DNA from: Bdellovibrionales bacterium
GTDB lineage: Bacteria > Bdellovibrionota > UBA1018
NCBI GenBank assembly: GCA_018266355.1
Contig: JAFEAP010000011.1
Span: 100,958-164,957, forward strand
Reading direction: 5' to 3'
Length of the DNA: 64,000 nt
Within the stretch, counting starts at the first letter, position 1. Each line of letters begins with the position of its first letter. A program made the translations under genes and the position numbers. Of this stretch, positions 1-9,091 are shown one piece after another. A model generated the notes under the pieces. It was given only the letters and a program-made list of their open reading frames with translations. It did not search any database and was not told the origin of the DNA.

Positions 1-10
1 GCGCCCGGGA

Positions 11-1342
11 TCAGGCCTCGACGCTCGACTCGGATCCGGTCGAGGATTCCCGGTCGGCATTCGATTGGACGTTTTCGTGCTCGGTTTCCGCCCCGCCCTG
101 ATCGAGGGCTTCGGCTGAATCTTCGCCGACGACTTCACTCGTCATGACCGGCTCCGACATCGCGACGAGGTCGAAACCGAGTTCGGCGCCGAGCGAGCGC
201 GCGACGAGCTCCGCCGCGACCGAGGGCCCGAACGCGTCGGTCACGAAAGTCACGCCGCCGAGGACGGGCGCTTCCGTGACCGGTTCGCCCTTTGCGAACA
301 CGAAGTCTTCCTGGAAGAGAATCTCTTCCTTCACGAGGGTGGCCGAGAAATCCTTCGCGCCTTCCGGCAGCCACTCGGTTCCGGTGAACATCCGGTCGAG
401 CGCCTGGCGGAGCCGGCGGTATTTCTTCCCGATCGTGTGGTTATCGGCCGCTTCCTCGCCGGTGATGAAAATCGTCCAGACGCTCTTCTTTCCGTCCTCG
501 AAGAAGGAGCCCCAGATATTGCGATTGAACTCTTCGCCCGCGTCCTTGTGCGTGGAACCGAAGAAGGCTTCCTGCATCGAGGATCCGGCGAGCGAAGCCG
601 AGTGGGTGAACACGGCTTGGAGGATGCCCATCGGTTCGCGGTTCCGCGCGAGCGCGCCGCCTTTCGGCAACCCCTCGATCGCGCCGAGGCCCGTCCACCG
701 GTCGGCCCAGATCGCGCGGCGGAACGCGATCGTCTCGCCGCTCGCGAGGCGGAGGGACTCGCCCTCGAACGCCGCGACCGGAACGCCGGAAAGGATCTTC
801 ACGTTCGGCATCGCCTCGATCCGAGCGCGCGCCTTCTCGTCGAGTTCGGCGAGCGACTCCTCGAAGCGGGCCTCGAACACGGGCGTGATCCGCGTCTCGG
901 GCCCCCAGAGCCATTCGTTCCGCGTCGATTCGCGCGACTCGCGGGTCGGCGTCTTGTGCCAAGCCGCGCGCGCGAACGAGCGATGACGGAATTCGCGAAG
1001 GTAGTGACCGGACTGCGGCTCGTCGACGGAGACGCCGAGGCGGTGGACGAGTTCACGCCAGGCGTTCGCGGCGAGTCCGCTCTCGAGGAGCGGCAGCGGC
1101 GCGATCGCGCGCGCGCCGGAGTTCGTGATCCAAAGCACGTTAGGAGAAAGTCCGTCCGAGGTCCGTTTCGTCGCAAGCAGCCCGACCGCGAGCATCGCCG
1201 CCCATCCGTTTCCGATCACCACTTCCGGATTCGGGAAGTCCTTCAAGCTCGCGATCACGGCGGTGATCGTTTCGGAGAGCTCGGGGTTCGCCGCTTTCGC
1301 AGTGAAATGGCGGGAGCGGCGCGGGCGTTTCGGTTCGGACAT
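11..1342 (-). CDS. FAD/NAD-dependent oxidoreductase-like protein, function unknown
   Basis: 443 residues. Near residue 40 the segment VVIGNGWAAMLA resembles a dinucleotide-binding Rossmann turn (GxGxxA). Around residues 195-220 a segment of the type 'NVKILSGVPV...LASGETI' recalls the second strand pair of FAD-dependent amine-oxidase-like proteins. No catalytic motif is recognisable. The C-terminal ~50 residues are acidic and Ser/Glu-rich and look disordered. The start is an ATG 28 nt downstream of the aspartokinase stop, so the two are probably co-transcribed. The fold is inferred from two weak motifs; it could be an unrelated orphan. Confidence 0.5.
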   Translation of the reverse strand: MSEPKRPRRSRHFTAKAANPELSETITAVIASLKDFPNPEVVIGNGWAAMLAVGLLATKRTSDGLSPNVLWITNSGARAIAPLPLLESGLAANAWRELVHRLGVSVDEPQSGHYLREFRHRSFARAAWHKTPTRESRESTRNEWLWGPETRITPVFEARFEESLAELDEKARARIEAMPNVKILSGVPVAAFEGESLRLASGETIAFRRAIWADRWTGLGAIEGLPKGGALARNREPMGILQAVFTHSASLAGSSMQEAFFGSTHKDAGEEFNRNIWGSFFEDGKKSVWTIFITGEEAADNHTIGKKYRRLRQALDRMFTGTEWLPEGAKDFSATLVKEEILFQEDFVFAKGEPVTEAPVLGGVTFVTDAFGPSVAAELVARSLGAELGFDLVAMSEPVMTSEVVGEDSAEALDQGGAETEHENVQSNADRESSTGSESSVEA

Positions 1343-1370
1343 CAGCGGAAAACCTTTCGATCGGGGGTGG

Positions 1371-2618
1371 CTACGATTCGATCAACGCTTTGTGCAAAAG
1401 GCCCACGACTTCAGGCGCTTTCAGCTTCGGGACCGCCAAGGTAATGACGAGGCTCGAGGCTTGACCCATCGTAACGGAGATACCGTTTTGATCAAGGATT
1501 TCAAAAACCCGCGAGAGAATCTTTCCGTCCTGCGTCAGCCGGCTTCCAACTACCGAAACCGGAACGAGTTTTTCGTGAATCTCGACCGCCCGCAAAAACC
1601 CGTCTACCGACAAGGTGTGACAAGCTTTCTGCCATTCCGGAATCGCGTCATGGTCGACGAAAAACCTCAGGGTTCCGTCGAAGAAATCCGGCGCGAGCAT
1701 CGAAAGACCGGCCTTCGTCGCCGCGTCCCAGATCGCCGACGCCGCCGAGGGGCGCATCAGCTCGACGACGACGAGCGATTTCTCGTCGTCGTGGGTGATG
1801 CCGACGACCGCGGTCGCCTCCATGCCGCCGCTCGCGGCGTTCGTCCCGTGCATGCCTTTCGTGAGATCGACCACTTCCGTTCCTCCTCGTTCGCCTTCGC
1901 CCGCATCTTTTTTTAGCGGAGCGAGACTGTTCCGCACCCAGAGCGGAACCTTGAATTTTTGCGCGAGCTCGATGCTCCGCGGGTGGAGCACGCCGGCTCC
2001 CCTCTGCGCGAGCTCGACCATATGATCGTGACCGATGCGTGGAATCCGACGCGCGCCGGGCACGAGCCTCGGATCCGCGGAAAAAACGCCGTCCACGTCG
2101 GTGTAGATATCGCATCGGGCGGCCCCGAGCGTCGCCGCGAGGGCGACCGCGGTCGTGTCGCTTCCGCCCCGGCCGAGCGTCGTGATTTCCTTTTCCTCGC
2201 TCATGCCCTGGAATCCCGCGACGATCGCCACCGCGCCTTCGGCGGTCGCCAGACGGACGCGGTCCCCGAGGATCCGCTCGATCCGCGCGCGGCGATGGTG
2301 GTTCGTCGTGATGATCCCGCTCTGCGAACCGGTGAACGAGAGCGCGCGCACGCCAAGGTCGGCGAGCGCCATCGAAAGGAGCGCCATGGAGATCCGCTCG
2401 CCCGCGGTGAGGAGCATGTCGACTTCGCGGCCCGGAGGCGTCTTCGAAACCTCGCCCGCGAGCGCAAGCAGATCGTCCGTCGTGCGTCCCATCGCCGAGA
2501 CGACGACCACGACGTCGTTCCCCGCGGACTTCGCGGCCGCGATCCGCTCGGCGACCGAGCGGATGCGCTCGGGGGTACCGACGGAGGTGCCGCCGAATTT
2601 CAGGACGAGGAGAGCCAT
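1371..2618 (-). CDS. lysC: Aspartate kinase
   Basis: Phosphorylates aspartate at the entry to lysine, threonine, methionine and diaminopimelate synthesis. The N-terminus LVLKFGGTSVG is the family's phosphate-binding signature. The segment GRGGSDTTAVALAA and the aspartate-binding part 'CDIYTDVDGVFSADPR' follow, and the C-terminal ~150 residues form tandem ACT-type regulatory domains ('VSVVGSRLTQDGKILSRVF'). At 415 residues the length is normal for a monofunctional enzyme. The ACT domains imply feedback control by lysine and/or threonine; which one cannot be read from the sequence. It leads a probable two-gene unit with the downstream oxidoreductase-like gene. Confidence 0.95.
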   Translation of the reverse strand: MALLVLKFGGTSVGTPERIRSVAERIAAAKSAGNDVVVVVSAMGRTTDDLLALAGEVSKTPPGREVDMLLTAGERISMALLSMALADLGVRALSFTGSQSGIITTNHHRRARIERILGDRVRLATAEGAVAIVAGFQGMSEEKEITTLGRGGSDTTAVALAATLGAARCDIYTDVDGVFSADPRLVPGARRIPRIGHDHMVELAQRGAGVLHPRSIELAQKFKVPLWVRNSLAPLKKDAGEGERGGTEVVDLTKGMHGTNAASGGMEATAVVGITHDDEKSLVVVELMRPSAASAIWDAATKAGLSMLAPDFFDGTLRFFVDHDAIPEWQKACHTLSVDGFLRAVEIHEKLVPVSVVGSRLTQDGKILSRVFEILDQNGISVTMGQASSLVITLAVPKLKAPEVVGLLHKALIES

Positions 2619-2684
2619 TCCGAGGTTTTACGAACCCCGGCCGAGACGGTCAATCCAGAACCGCGCTCACCGCGACGCTCGACG

Positions 2685-4328
2685 CTAGTACGACGCTTTC
2701 CGGCGGTTCTTCATGCGCTCGCGCATGGAAACGCGGGAAACCTCGCGCTTCTTACGCACGGAGGCGGTCGACCGGCGAACGCGGCGGCGATGCCGGCGGC
2801 GTTCCGGCGGATCGCGGACTTCGAGGGAAGAAAGGCTTCGTCCGCCGTCGGCCGGCATCGGAAGGCGGATGAGCGCGCCCCGCGGGAGCGACGCCTTCGC
2901 CGAGATCCCGTTCAAGTCGGCGAGCGGATCGACCTTGATCCCGAAGTTCGCGGCGATCGAGCGGAGCGACTGGCCCCGGCGGACCTTGTACGCGAGGAAC
3001 TCGACGCGCTTCGAGAATTTCGGATCGTTGTAATTCGTGAGGAAGCGGTCCTTCGACGAGGCCGGGAGCTTGATCCGGTACGTGCCGACGTTCGCCGGCG
3101 TGCACCATCGGAGGAGTTCCGGGTTCAGGCTCTTCACGGTGTGATACGAAAGGCCCGCCGCGCGGGAGATCTTGAGCAGATCGGCCGGCGACTGGACTTC
3201 GAAGTCGAGGAGCTCTTCGCCCATGATCTCGCCCTTCTTGTTCACGTGCGGAGTCGCGACCGGCTTCGCGAGCGCGTAGCTGTCCTTGTCGGCTTTCGGA
3301 TCGGGTTGGGATTCGACGGAGGCCGGCATCAGCTCGCCGTCGGTTTCTTCCTGGCCGATCTCTTCGCTCGAAGCGTTCTCGTAGAACTCGCCCTTGAGGA
3401 CGCTTTCGAGGGCTTCCTTTTGGGCCGCGGTATTCGATTGGGTCGAATCGGATTCGAGTTTCACGACCTCGCCGTCCGGCGCGATCGCTTCGCCTTTGCC
3501 CGGATTCAAGCGGGAGGCGGGGAATCCGAACTGGGTGCGGTTCTTCGCGATGAGCGCGGCCGCGATGATCTTCGGCACGTAGTCGCGCGTTTCCGGGCGG
3601 AGGAAGCGGTGGCGGGTAAGCGCCCAGAAATCGGCGGTGCCGTAGCGGCGGACTGCGCGGGCGAGTTTCGCTTCGCCGGCGTTATAGCTCGCGGCCGCGA
3701 GTTCCCAGGAGTGGAACATGCCGTAGAGGTCCTTCAGGTACTGGGCGGCGGAGAGCGTGGACTTCCGCGTATCGCGGCGCTCGTCGACCCACCAGTTCAC
3801 GGAGAGGCCGTAGCGCTTGCCGGTGGCGGAAACGAACTGCCACGGACCGACGGCCTTCGCGAACGAACGCGCGTGGTTGTTGAACCCGCTTTCGATCATC
3901 GCGAGGTACACAAGGTCTTCCGGCAGGTCGTACTGCCGGAGGAGCGGACGGATGTACGGAATGAAATATTCCGAGCGTTCGAGGTACTTCACGAAGTGCT
4001 TGCGGCCCTTGCCGGTGAAATAGTCGATCCACTTCTCGACCGCGGAATTCACGGTGATCGGGAAGTCGAAGTTCGTGTGCTCGAGCTTCACGCCCTTGAT
4101 CACGATCTCGTCGGCTTGGACGACGGTCTGGACGCGCGGAGCGGCCGAACGGGCGGAAAATTCCTTGATGTCGGCGGCGCGTTCCGCGGAAGACGCTTCG
4201 CCGGTCAGGCGATCGCCCGTGGCGGTGGTTTTCGGCGCGGACGAGCAACCGGCGATACCGAGACCGAAAAGAACCACGCTCGTGACCCGCCAAAGGCGAG
4301 AGACTTTCGAAATTTGCACGTTCACCAC
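2685..4328 (-). CDS. mltD: MltD-like lytic murein transglycosylase, lipoprotein with LysM domain
   Basis: Cleaves peptidoglycan glycan strands at the envelope. The N-terminus is a lipoprotein signal (hydrophobic stretch ending GIAGC). The SLT-type catalytic core at roughly residues 120-290 includes LAMIESGFNNHA, with the catalytic Glu in ES, then 'AVGPWQF' and 'ASYNAGEAKLARA', as in MltD/Slt enzymes. A C-terminal LysM repeat (~residues 430-490, 'YKVRRGQSLRSIAANFGIKV') would bind glycan. The tail is very Arg-rich. The called start is GTG; a second GTG two codons downstream sits at better spacing from a GGGG stretch and may be used instead. Confidence 0.92.
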   Translation of the reverse strand: MVNVQISKVSRLWRVTSVVLFGLGIAGCSSAPKTTATGDRLTGEASSAERAADIKEFSARSAAPRVQTVVQADEIVIKGVKLEHTNFDFPITVNSAVEKWIDYFTGKGRKHFVKYLERSEYFIPYIRPLLRQYDLPEDLVYLAMIESGFNNHARSFAKAVGPWQFVSATGKRYGLSVNWWVDERRDTRKSTLSAAQYLKDLYGMFHSWELAAASYNAGEAKLARAVRRYGTADFWALTRHRFLRPETRDYVPKIIAAALIAKNRTQFGFPASRLNPGKGEAIAPDGEVVKLESDSTQSNTAAQKEALESVLKGEFYENASSEEIGQEETDGELMPASVESQPDPKADKDSYALAKPVATPHVNKKGEIMGEELLDFEVQSPADLLKISRAAGLSYHTVKSLNPELLRWCTPANVGTYRIKLPASSKDRFLTNYNDPKFSKRVEFLAYKVRRGQSLRSIAANFGIKVDPLADLNGISAKASLPRGALIRLPMPADGGRSLSSLEVRDPPERRRHRRRVRRSTASVRKKREVSRVSMRERMKNRRKASY

Positions 4329-4447
4329 CCCGATAAGACTGAAAAGCCTTTAAATCTATTCCGTTAGATCTAGCCGGTCGGATCGGCCTCGGCCGAGAAC
4401 CCGCTTTCAACCCCAGAACTAGATTTTAGGCTTCCGGCGGCGGCCTG

Positions 4448-4681
4448 TCAAAAGCCGTTTACCACGGGCTCAATATCGAGCTTCCGCGCCACCGATGCGG
4501 GACTCCGACCGCTGCGAGCGGACCTCACGGCCTGCTCCGCTTCGATTTCGTCCGCGTCCGTCATCTTTGCCACGGCATCCGAGGAAAGTTGCGCTCCTGC
4601 GCGCGAGCGGTCCTGGCCCGCGATTGCGAGCACGAATAGCATCAGACCGATCAGTGCGAGAAAAAGGAAACGCCTGGACAC
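4448..4681 (-). CDS. Small membrane-anchored or secreted protein, unknown
   Basis: 77 residues. A hydrophobic segment (residues ~4-21, FLFLALIGLMLFVLAIAG) is followed by a charged Ala/Ser/Arg-rich tail, so it is an anchored or exported small protein. The GTG start has no clear ribosome-binding site. No family is recognised. It lies upstream of mltD in the same direction, ~120 nt away. A typical signal-peptide layout and no overlapping better frame support it, but it could be a chance open frame. Confidence 0.45.
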   Translation of the reverse strand: MSRRFLFLALIGLMLFVLAIAGQDRSRAGAQLSSDAVAKMTDADEIEAEQAVRSARSGRSPASVARKLDIEPVVNGF

Positions 4682-4924
4682 TTAGGCTAGCTTTGCAAGC
4701 TGAGCGCCAATAGTTAACTAAAGTTTATTTTTGTCTAAGTCATGAATTAGACAGAGCTAAGCTATGGTTGCGGCAGCAGATTTTCTGCGCATGTGACCTA
4801 AAATGACGTCGAAAGTTTAGACATCGTCAAACTGTTAAACGGTCTTAATATTCAATCCGACGCACAAATCCCCGCCTCTGGGGCGAGACCCTTCCCGATC
4901 GGCCAGGAGAGCGTGAACCGCGCT
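4682..4924. promoter_or_regulatory. AT-richer intergenic region, probable promoter area
   Basis: This ~240-bp spacer separates two minus-strand genes and is markedly AT-richer than its surroundings, with TTTATTTTTG and AATATTCAAT stretches. It contains a loose dyad of TGTCTAA and TTAGACA (about 4732-4755). No convincing pair of promoter hexamers, tRNA or small gene was found. It most likely carries the promoter of the 77-residue gene and the 3' end of the upstream unit. Confidence 0.3.
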
Positions 4925-5368
4925 CTAGTGCGCGTTTGCAGGATTAAACTGCTTCACGATATCGACGATCATCTTCGTGAGGTCTTCGTCGGTCTCGTAC
5001 ACTTCGTCGATGCTCGCGGTACGCATGAGGTAACTCACGATCATCCCGGACACCGTCTTGAGCGGCTTGAGAAAATAAAAACCGTTCAACTCGTCGTCGC
5101 CGAAGCTTTCGCGAATCATGCGTTTCGCGGCCTTAAATCCTTCGGATTCGGTGAAGTTCGCTTCCGCGACTTTCTCCGCGTTCGCGCCGAGCTTCGCGAT
5201 GGCTTTTTCCTTCATGTCTTCGTCGGTCATGATGTACGGGCTCACGAGTCCGAAGACTTCTTCCGCGACGACGTTTCGGAGGCGTGGAGGAAACGCGATC
5301 GACTTACTGTTTTCGAGTTTCGTGACGATGCTCTTACAGAGGACGAGAACGTTTTCTTTCCGAGTCAT
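4925..5368 (-). CDS. Conserved-looking hypothetical protein
   Basis: 147 residues, acidic, predominantly helical and without signal peptide, so probably cytoplasmic. Notable segments are 'IAFPPRLRNVVAEEVFGLVSPYIMTDEDM' (longest part here shown in two pieces in the protein near residues 24-50) and 'SGMIVSYLMRTASIDEVYETDEDL' near 105-130. I do not recognise the family. Normal codon usage and a clean frame support it as a real gene. Confidence 0.65.
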   Translation of the reverse strand: MTRKENVLVLCKSIVTKLENSKSIAFPPRLRNVVAEEVFGLVSPYIMTDEDMKEKAIAKLGANAEKVAEANFTESEGFKAAKRMIRESFGDDELNGFYFLKPLKTVSGMIVSYLMRTASIDEVYETDEDLTKMIVDIVKQFNPANAH

Positions 5369-5469
5369 TGGCCCGAGACTATCCCGAAGTTTTCGATCGC
5401 GGCACCCTATTTCGGTCAGGTTCCCGAAATATTTCGCGGTCTCGAAACCGGATTATTCTCGTCGGGGAC

Positions 5470-5772
5470 TTAGGTCTTAAAAGCCCGGCCGACCCAGTCG
5501 TCGATACCGGCGTCGATTTTTCCGCGAAAGGCCGCCACGAGGAACGAAAGTTTTCCTTCGAGCAGGACTTCTCCGTCCCGGCACTGGAGGTCGGCGGTCA
5601 CGTGGGACGACTCGAGGCGGACGGTCTTTTTCGCGGGGTCGAGCTTGAATTCGAACTTCCCGAATTTCCCGGAATCCTTCTCCTGGAACTTCTCGATGGA
5701 GTGGCTGATTCGGTCGTAGATCTCGGCGGCGGATTTCCCCGCGATCGGAATCGTGCGCTGGTAACTCGGCAT
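5470..5772 (-). CDS. Short protein resembling the polyhydroxyalkanoate-system (PHA_gran_rgn) family
   Basis: 100 residues. The plan is an N-terminal 'IPIAGKSAAEIYDRISHSIEKF' helix-strand part followed by beta strands and a C-terminal segment 'EGKLSFLVAAFRGKIDAGI', matching the layout of small putative polyhydroxyalkanoic-acid-system proteins (strand-helix-strands ending in an amphipathic helix). No catalytic residue is expected. The stop lies 9 nt before the end of the biotin-carboxylase-like gene's frame on the same strand, so both are probably co-transcribed. Family assignment is by overall pattern only. Confidence 0.45.
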   Translation of the reverse strand: MPSYQRTIPIAGKSAAEIYDRISHSIEKFQEKDSGKFGKFEFKLDPAKKTVRLESSHVTADLQCRDGEVLLEGKLSFLVAAFRGKIDAGIDDWVGRAFKT

Positions 5773-5781
5773 AAGGCGAGC

Positions 5782-7659
5782 CTAACCGAGAAGCTCCAGC
5801 ACGGCAAGTTCACGGCCCGCCTCGACGATCTCGCCCGGCGCGACCTTCCACTCGAGGAGTTTCGCCGCGACCGGCACCGCGTGCGGCACGAGGATGCCGA
5901 TCGATTCGAGCATGCACGCGCGATCGCGCGGCGCGAGCGTTTCACCCGGATGCCGGAGGAGCGCGTGAATCCGACCCGGCGCGAGCGCGAGGATCTTCCG
6001 GATTTTCGTCGGCGCGGCCTTCGGCAACGCCACGCCCGCGCGGACTCGACGAAGCCCGATCGCCCACGTGTCGTAGTGCACGAGCCATCGGTCCGATCCG
6101 CGATCGGCCGAGCCCGCCATCGGTTCGAAAAGGAATCGGATTCCGTCCGCCGTCTCGCCGGAAACTCCGGTCCCGTCGAAGTCGTCTCGCCGGAGGAGGA
6201 CCGGCGCGCGCGCCGGATCCGGCGTAACCCACTGGCTTCCGACGACCCACCGATCCGGACCGGCCGGTCCCGAGGGAAAGAGCGACGCCGCGAGATTCAC
6301 CATCGACTGGACGGTCTCGAGCTCGGGAAACCCGGCCGGCACGAAATCCTCGTCCGTAAAGCCGGCGTGAATCAGGTTCTCGCGCACGAACGGGTGCTCG
6401 AGGTGCTCGAGGAGGAATCGCCGATTCGTCTGGACCTGTCCGGCGATCCAAATCTTCCCGATTTGCTCGCGAGCGGCAGCCAAAGCCGCCCGCCGGTCTT
6501 TCGCGAAGACGAAAAGCTCGCCGATCACGCCGGTCGAGGTCCACGGCACTTCGCGGCCGGAAGCGTACCTCGTCATCCAGATCGTTTCCGTCTCGCCGTC
6601 CCCGTCCCGGCGATTCCGCACGAACGGCTCGGTCAACTCGCGGATCATCCCCGGACACGGGATCTGACGGACGGGATCCTCCGCGTAAAACCGCATCGAA
6701 AGGCCGGCTCCGAACCGGGGCGGCCCCGGTTTCCGCTTCGGAACCGGAAGCTGACCGAGCGCCGCGAGTTGCCACTCGACCGTACGGACGCCTCCGCCGC
6801 CGAGTTCTTCCCAGAGCGGGAAATTCGCGTTCATCCGCGCGTTCGCGTCGATCAGGTAAACGCGGTTCCCGTCGACGAGGAACTCCATCGACCCGAGCCC
6901 CGAAAAGCCGAGGTGCTTCACCCATTTCCGCACGGAATCGCGGAGCGCCTGTTCGACTTCCGCGCCGAGATCGCCGGCGGGAATGAATTGGATCATCCGC
7001 CGCCACCGGGTCTGCAGCGAGGCGTCCACGATCGCGAAAATCTCCAGGAACCGATCGCCATCGGCGCCGAACGGGACGACGAGGTGCCGGGCCGAAGGCG
7101 GACATCGCTCGACGATCACGCTCGCTTCGCCGTATCGGCGGGAAAGCTGTTCGAACCAAACCGGGACGATTTCCTTCAGGTGCGCGGCCGAGCCGACGAC
7201 CTGGATCCCGTGGCCCTGGGCCACCTTGAGCGATTTCAGCACGATCGGGAACTTCTCGCCCGTGCGATCGAGGAGCTCCTCGATCTCGCGCAAACTCGAA
7301 AGCGGGTCGAAACCGATCACGAGGTGGGGAATGCCCGCGGCGTCGGCCTCGAGCATGACGTTCAGCTTGTTCAAGCAGAGGGCCAGGTGACGGGCCGACG
7401 GGGAAACCGGGAAAAACCCGTGGGCGGCCACGAGCTGCGGGAATTCCGGGCGATCGGCCCAAAACGAGAGACCCGGGTGGATGAAGGTCGAGGTCTCCGA
7501 GGCGTGCGCCGAGAGCCAGGAAACGAGCTCGGCGTCGGTGGCGGGCGTCTTCGCCGTCTCCGTCGCAATCCCGAGCGCGCGCAATTGGGTCGCGATCAGC
7601 TCCGCGAGTTCCGGCGGGCCGAAGACGAAGGCGCGCGTCTCGGTCGAATGGAGGGACAT
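5782..7659 (-). CDS. Biotin-carboxylase-like ATP-grasp protein with a Lys-less C-terminal biotinyl-like domain
   Basis: 625 residues from the ATG at 7659, chosen because conserved sequence begins there and a divergent gene starts 64 nt away. The biotin-carboxylase layout is visible: N-terminal Rossmann part, HPGLSFWAD (normally HPGYGFLSE), a glycine loop retaining GHGIQVV, DANARMNANFP (normally EMNTRIQVEHP) and MRFYAEDP (normally CRINAEDP). The last ~75 residues look like a biotinyl/lipoyl domain (LAPGRIHALLRHPGE...), but the acceptor hairpin EAMKM reads ESIGI, so the biotinylated lysine is absent. It therefore probably does not act as a self-contained biotin-dependent carboxylase. It may be a repurposed ATP-grasp ligase. 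Confidence 0.8.
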   Translation of the reverse strand: MSLHSTETRAFVFGPPELAELIATQLRALGIATETAKTPATDAELVSWLSAHASETSTFIHPGLSFWADRPEFPQLVAAHGFFPVSPSARHLALCLNKLNVMLEADAAGIPHLVIGFDPLSSLREIEELLDRTGEKFPIVLKSLKVAQGHGIQVVGSAAHLKEIVPVWFEQLSRRYGEASVIVERCPPSARHLVVPFGADGDRFLEIFAIVDASLQTRWRRMIQFIPAGDLGAEVEQALRDSVRKWVKHLGFSGLGSMEFLVDGNRVYLIDANARMNANFPLWEELGGGGVRTVEWQLAALGQLPVPKRKPGPPRFGAGLSMRFYAEDPVRQIPCPGMIRELTEPFVRNRRDGDGETETIWMTRYASGREVPWTSTGVIGELFVFAKDRRAALAAAREQIGKIWIAGQVQTNRRFLLEHLEHPFVRENLIHAGFTDEDFVPAGFPELETVQSMVNLAASLFPSGPAGPDRWVVGSQWVTPDPARAPVLLRRDDFDGTGVSGETADGIRFLFEPMAGSADRGSDRWLVHYDTWAIGLRRVRAGVALPKAAPTKIRKILALAPGRIHALLRHPGETLAPRDRACMLESIGILVPHAVPVAAKLLEWKVAPGEIVEAGRELAVLELLG

Positions 7660-7723
7660 AGGGCTTAGGTTAGCAAAGGGGCCGGAAGTATGAGAAGGAG
7701 ATGGTGACGAAATTACGAGATTT

Positions 7724-9001
7724 ATGAAGATTCCCGCGTCCCTCAGCACCGCCTTCGGCGACGACTTCCAGGCGACCCTGCTCGCCTTCGCGCTCGAGAA
7801 CGAACTCCTTCCGGACGAAGGCGCGCTCGCGTCCGAGCGATTTTTGACGAGGTCGGTGATTCCCCACGTCGAGCGCCTCTCGACGCTCTTCAATCGCATC
7901 GAACCGGGAACCGAAGGGACGAAGATCCGCGCGCGCAAATCGGAAGACAAACCCGGCCTCGATCCGTATTGGAAAGAGTCGTCGAATCCGGAGAACTTCC
8001 GGCTCGCCTACTTCCTCGCGTTCATGCCGTCGAACGCGGCCCGCGCCGCGGCCGTCGTCGGAGAACTCTCGCGGTTAGGATTTCGCTATCCGGCGGGAAT
8101 GAAGGCTTTCCGGGGCATCGAATGGGGCGCCGGTCCCGCGAGCGGGGCCGTCGGGATCGCGGCGGGAGTACGTCACGCCGACATCGGAGTTCCGCGCGAG
8201 GGGAATTGGGCGCTGATCGAACAAGACCGCGCCGTCCTCTCGCTCGGCGAGAAATGGGCGACGAAATTCTTCGAGTCGCAGGACCTCGGATGGAGCGTTC
8301 GGCCCTTCCACCGGAAGGTCGATTGGACGAAGCCGCTTCTTCCGGCCTCCGCACCTTCGTTCCACCTCTGGCTTTCGAGTTTCTTCCTGAACGAGGCGGA
8401 AATCCCGCTCGACGCCCTCGCCGCCCGGATCGTCGACAACTGGGAGCACCACCTCGAGGACGAAGGCCTGGCGGTTTTAATCGAACCCGCGCTTCGCGTC
8501 CAGTCGCGCCGTCTCCTCGAATTCCGGAAGCATCTTCTCGTCGAATTCGCGAAGCCGAAGCGAAAGGGCAAGTACCGGATCCTCCTCCCCTGCCTCGGGC
8601 ACCAAGCCTGCGGCGCGCTCGCGACGGAAGGCGATTGGTGCCACGAGGAAATCACGTGGTGGCGCCCGAAATATTTCCGCAAGATCGACGAGCTCGCGGG
8701 CCTCGACCGAAAGACCCTTCCGTTCAGCTACCTCGTCGTCGCGAAATCGAAGCGATCGCGCGAGGAGCTCCTACCGGCCCTCGGCTCCGCGAAGACGGAT
8801 CGCCTCGTTTCGCCGGCCCACTCGGAAGGACGCGACCTCGAGTTCTTCGTCTGCGGCGAAGAAGGAAAACGGCGCGCGCGCTACCGGCCGGAATCCGACG
8901 ACGAAGCGAAGGAAATCGAGCGCGGCTCGATCTTCCTCGACGCCGAAATCCGCGGCGACGCGCGGGCGGGACGGGTGGATTTGCGGAAGGGTGTGATTTG
9001 A
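7724..9001 (+). CDS. Rsm22/METTL17-family ribosome-assembly protein
   Basis: 425 residues. The diagnostic part is a Cys/His cluster, LPCLGHQACGALATEGDWCH, with Cys290, His293, Cys296, Cys306 and His307. It matches the C-x-H...C...WCH motif of the Rsm22 family, in which such cysteines bind an iron-sulphur cluster or metal. The family is SAM-methyltransferase-like and acts in small-subunit ribosome assembly. The Rossmann core (residues ~100-250) is divergent: 'FRGIEWGAGPASGAVG' probably marks the SAM site. Divergent from the biotin-carboxylase-like gene; the intergenic space is only 64 nt. The stop codon directly abuts the inverted-repeat element that follows. Confidence 0.8.
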   Translation: MKIPASLSTAFGDDFQATLLAFALENELLPDEGALASERFLTRSVIPHVERLSTLFNRIEPGTEGTKIRARKSEDKPGLDPYWKESSNPENFRLAYFLAFMPSNAARAAAVVGELSRLGFRYPAGMKAFRGIEWGAGPASGAVGIAAGVRHADIGVPREGNWALIEQDRAVLSLGEKWATKFFESQDLGWSVRPFHRKVDWTKPLLPASAPSFHLWLSSFFLNEAEIPLDALAARIVDNWEHHLEDEGLAVLIEPALRVQSRRLLEFRKHLLVEFAKPKRKGKYRILLPCLGHQACGALATEGDWCHEEITWWRPKYFRKIDELAGLDRKTLPFSYLVVAKSKRSREELLPALGSAKTDRLVSPAHSEGRDLEFFVCGEEGKRRARYRPESDDEAKEIERGSIFLDAEIRGDARAGRVDLRKGVI

Positions 9002-9008
9002 GCTGAAG

Positions 9009-9058
9009 CGGCGCTGCTGAAGCCGAATCGGTATCTGAATCTGTTTTGTTTCAGTGGC
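9009..9058 (+). repeat. Left arm of the imperfect inverted repeat
   Basis: Starts 8 nt after the Rsm22-like stop codon. It pairs with 9427-9479 with roughly 88-90% identity by hand alignment. Confidence 0.75.
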
Positions 9059-9091
9059 TGGGGCGGCTCGGTTGTTGCTCGATTCGAGGCC

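Noticed and set aside
1959..4367. 802-codon open frame on the plus strand
   Set aside because: It lies opposite lysC and mltD, whose products have clear family motifs. Its translation is Arg/Glu-rich with no motif, an artefact of GC-rich third positions.
5368..7668. 766-codon plus-strand frame
   Set aside because: Antisense to the biotin-carboxylase-like gene; Arg-rich, no recognisable domain.
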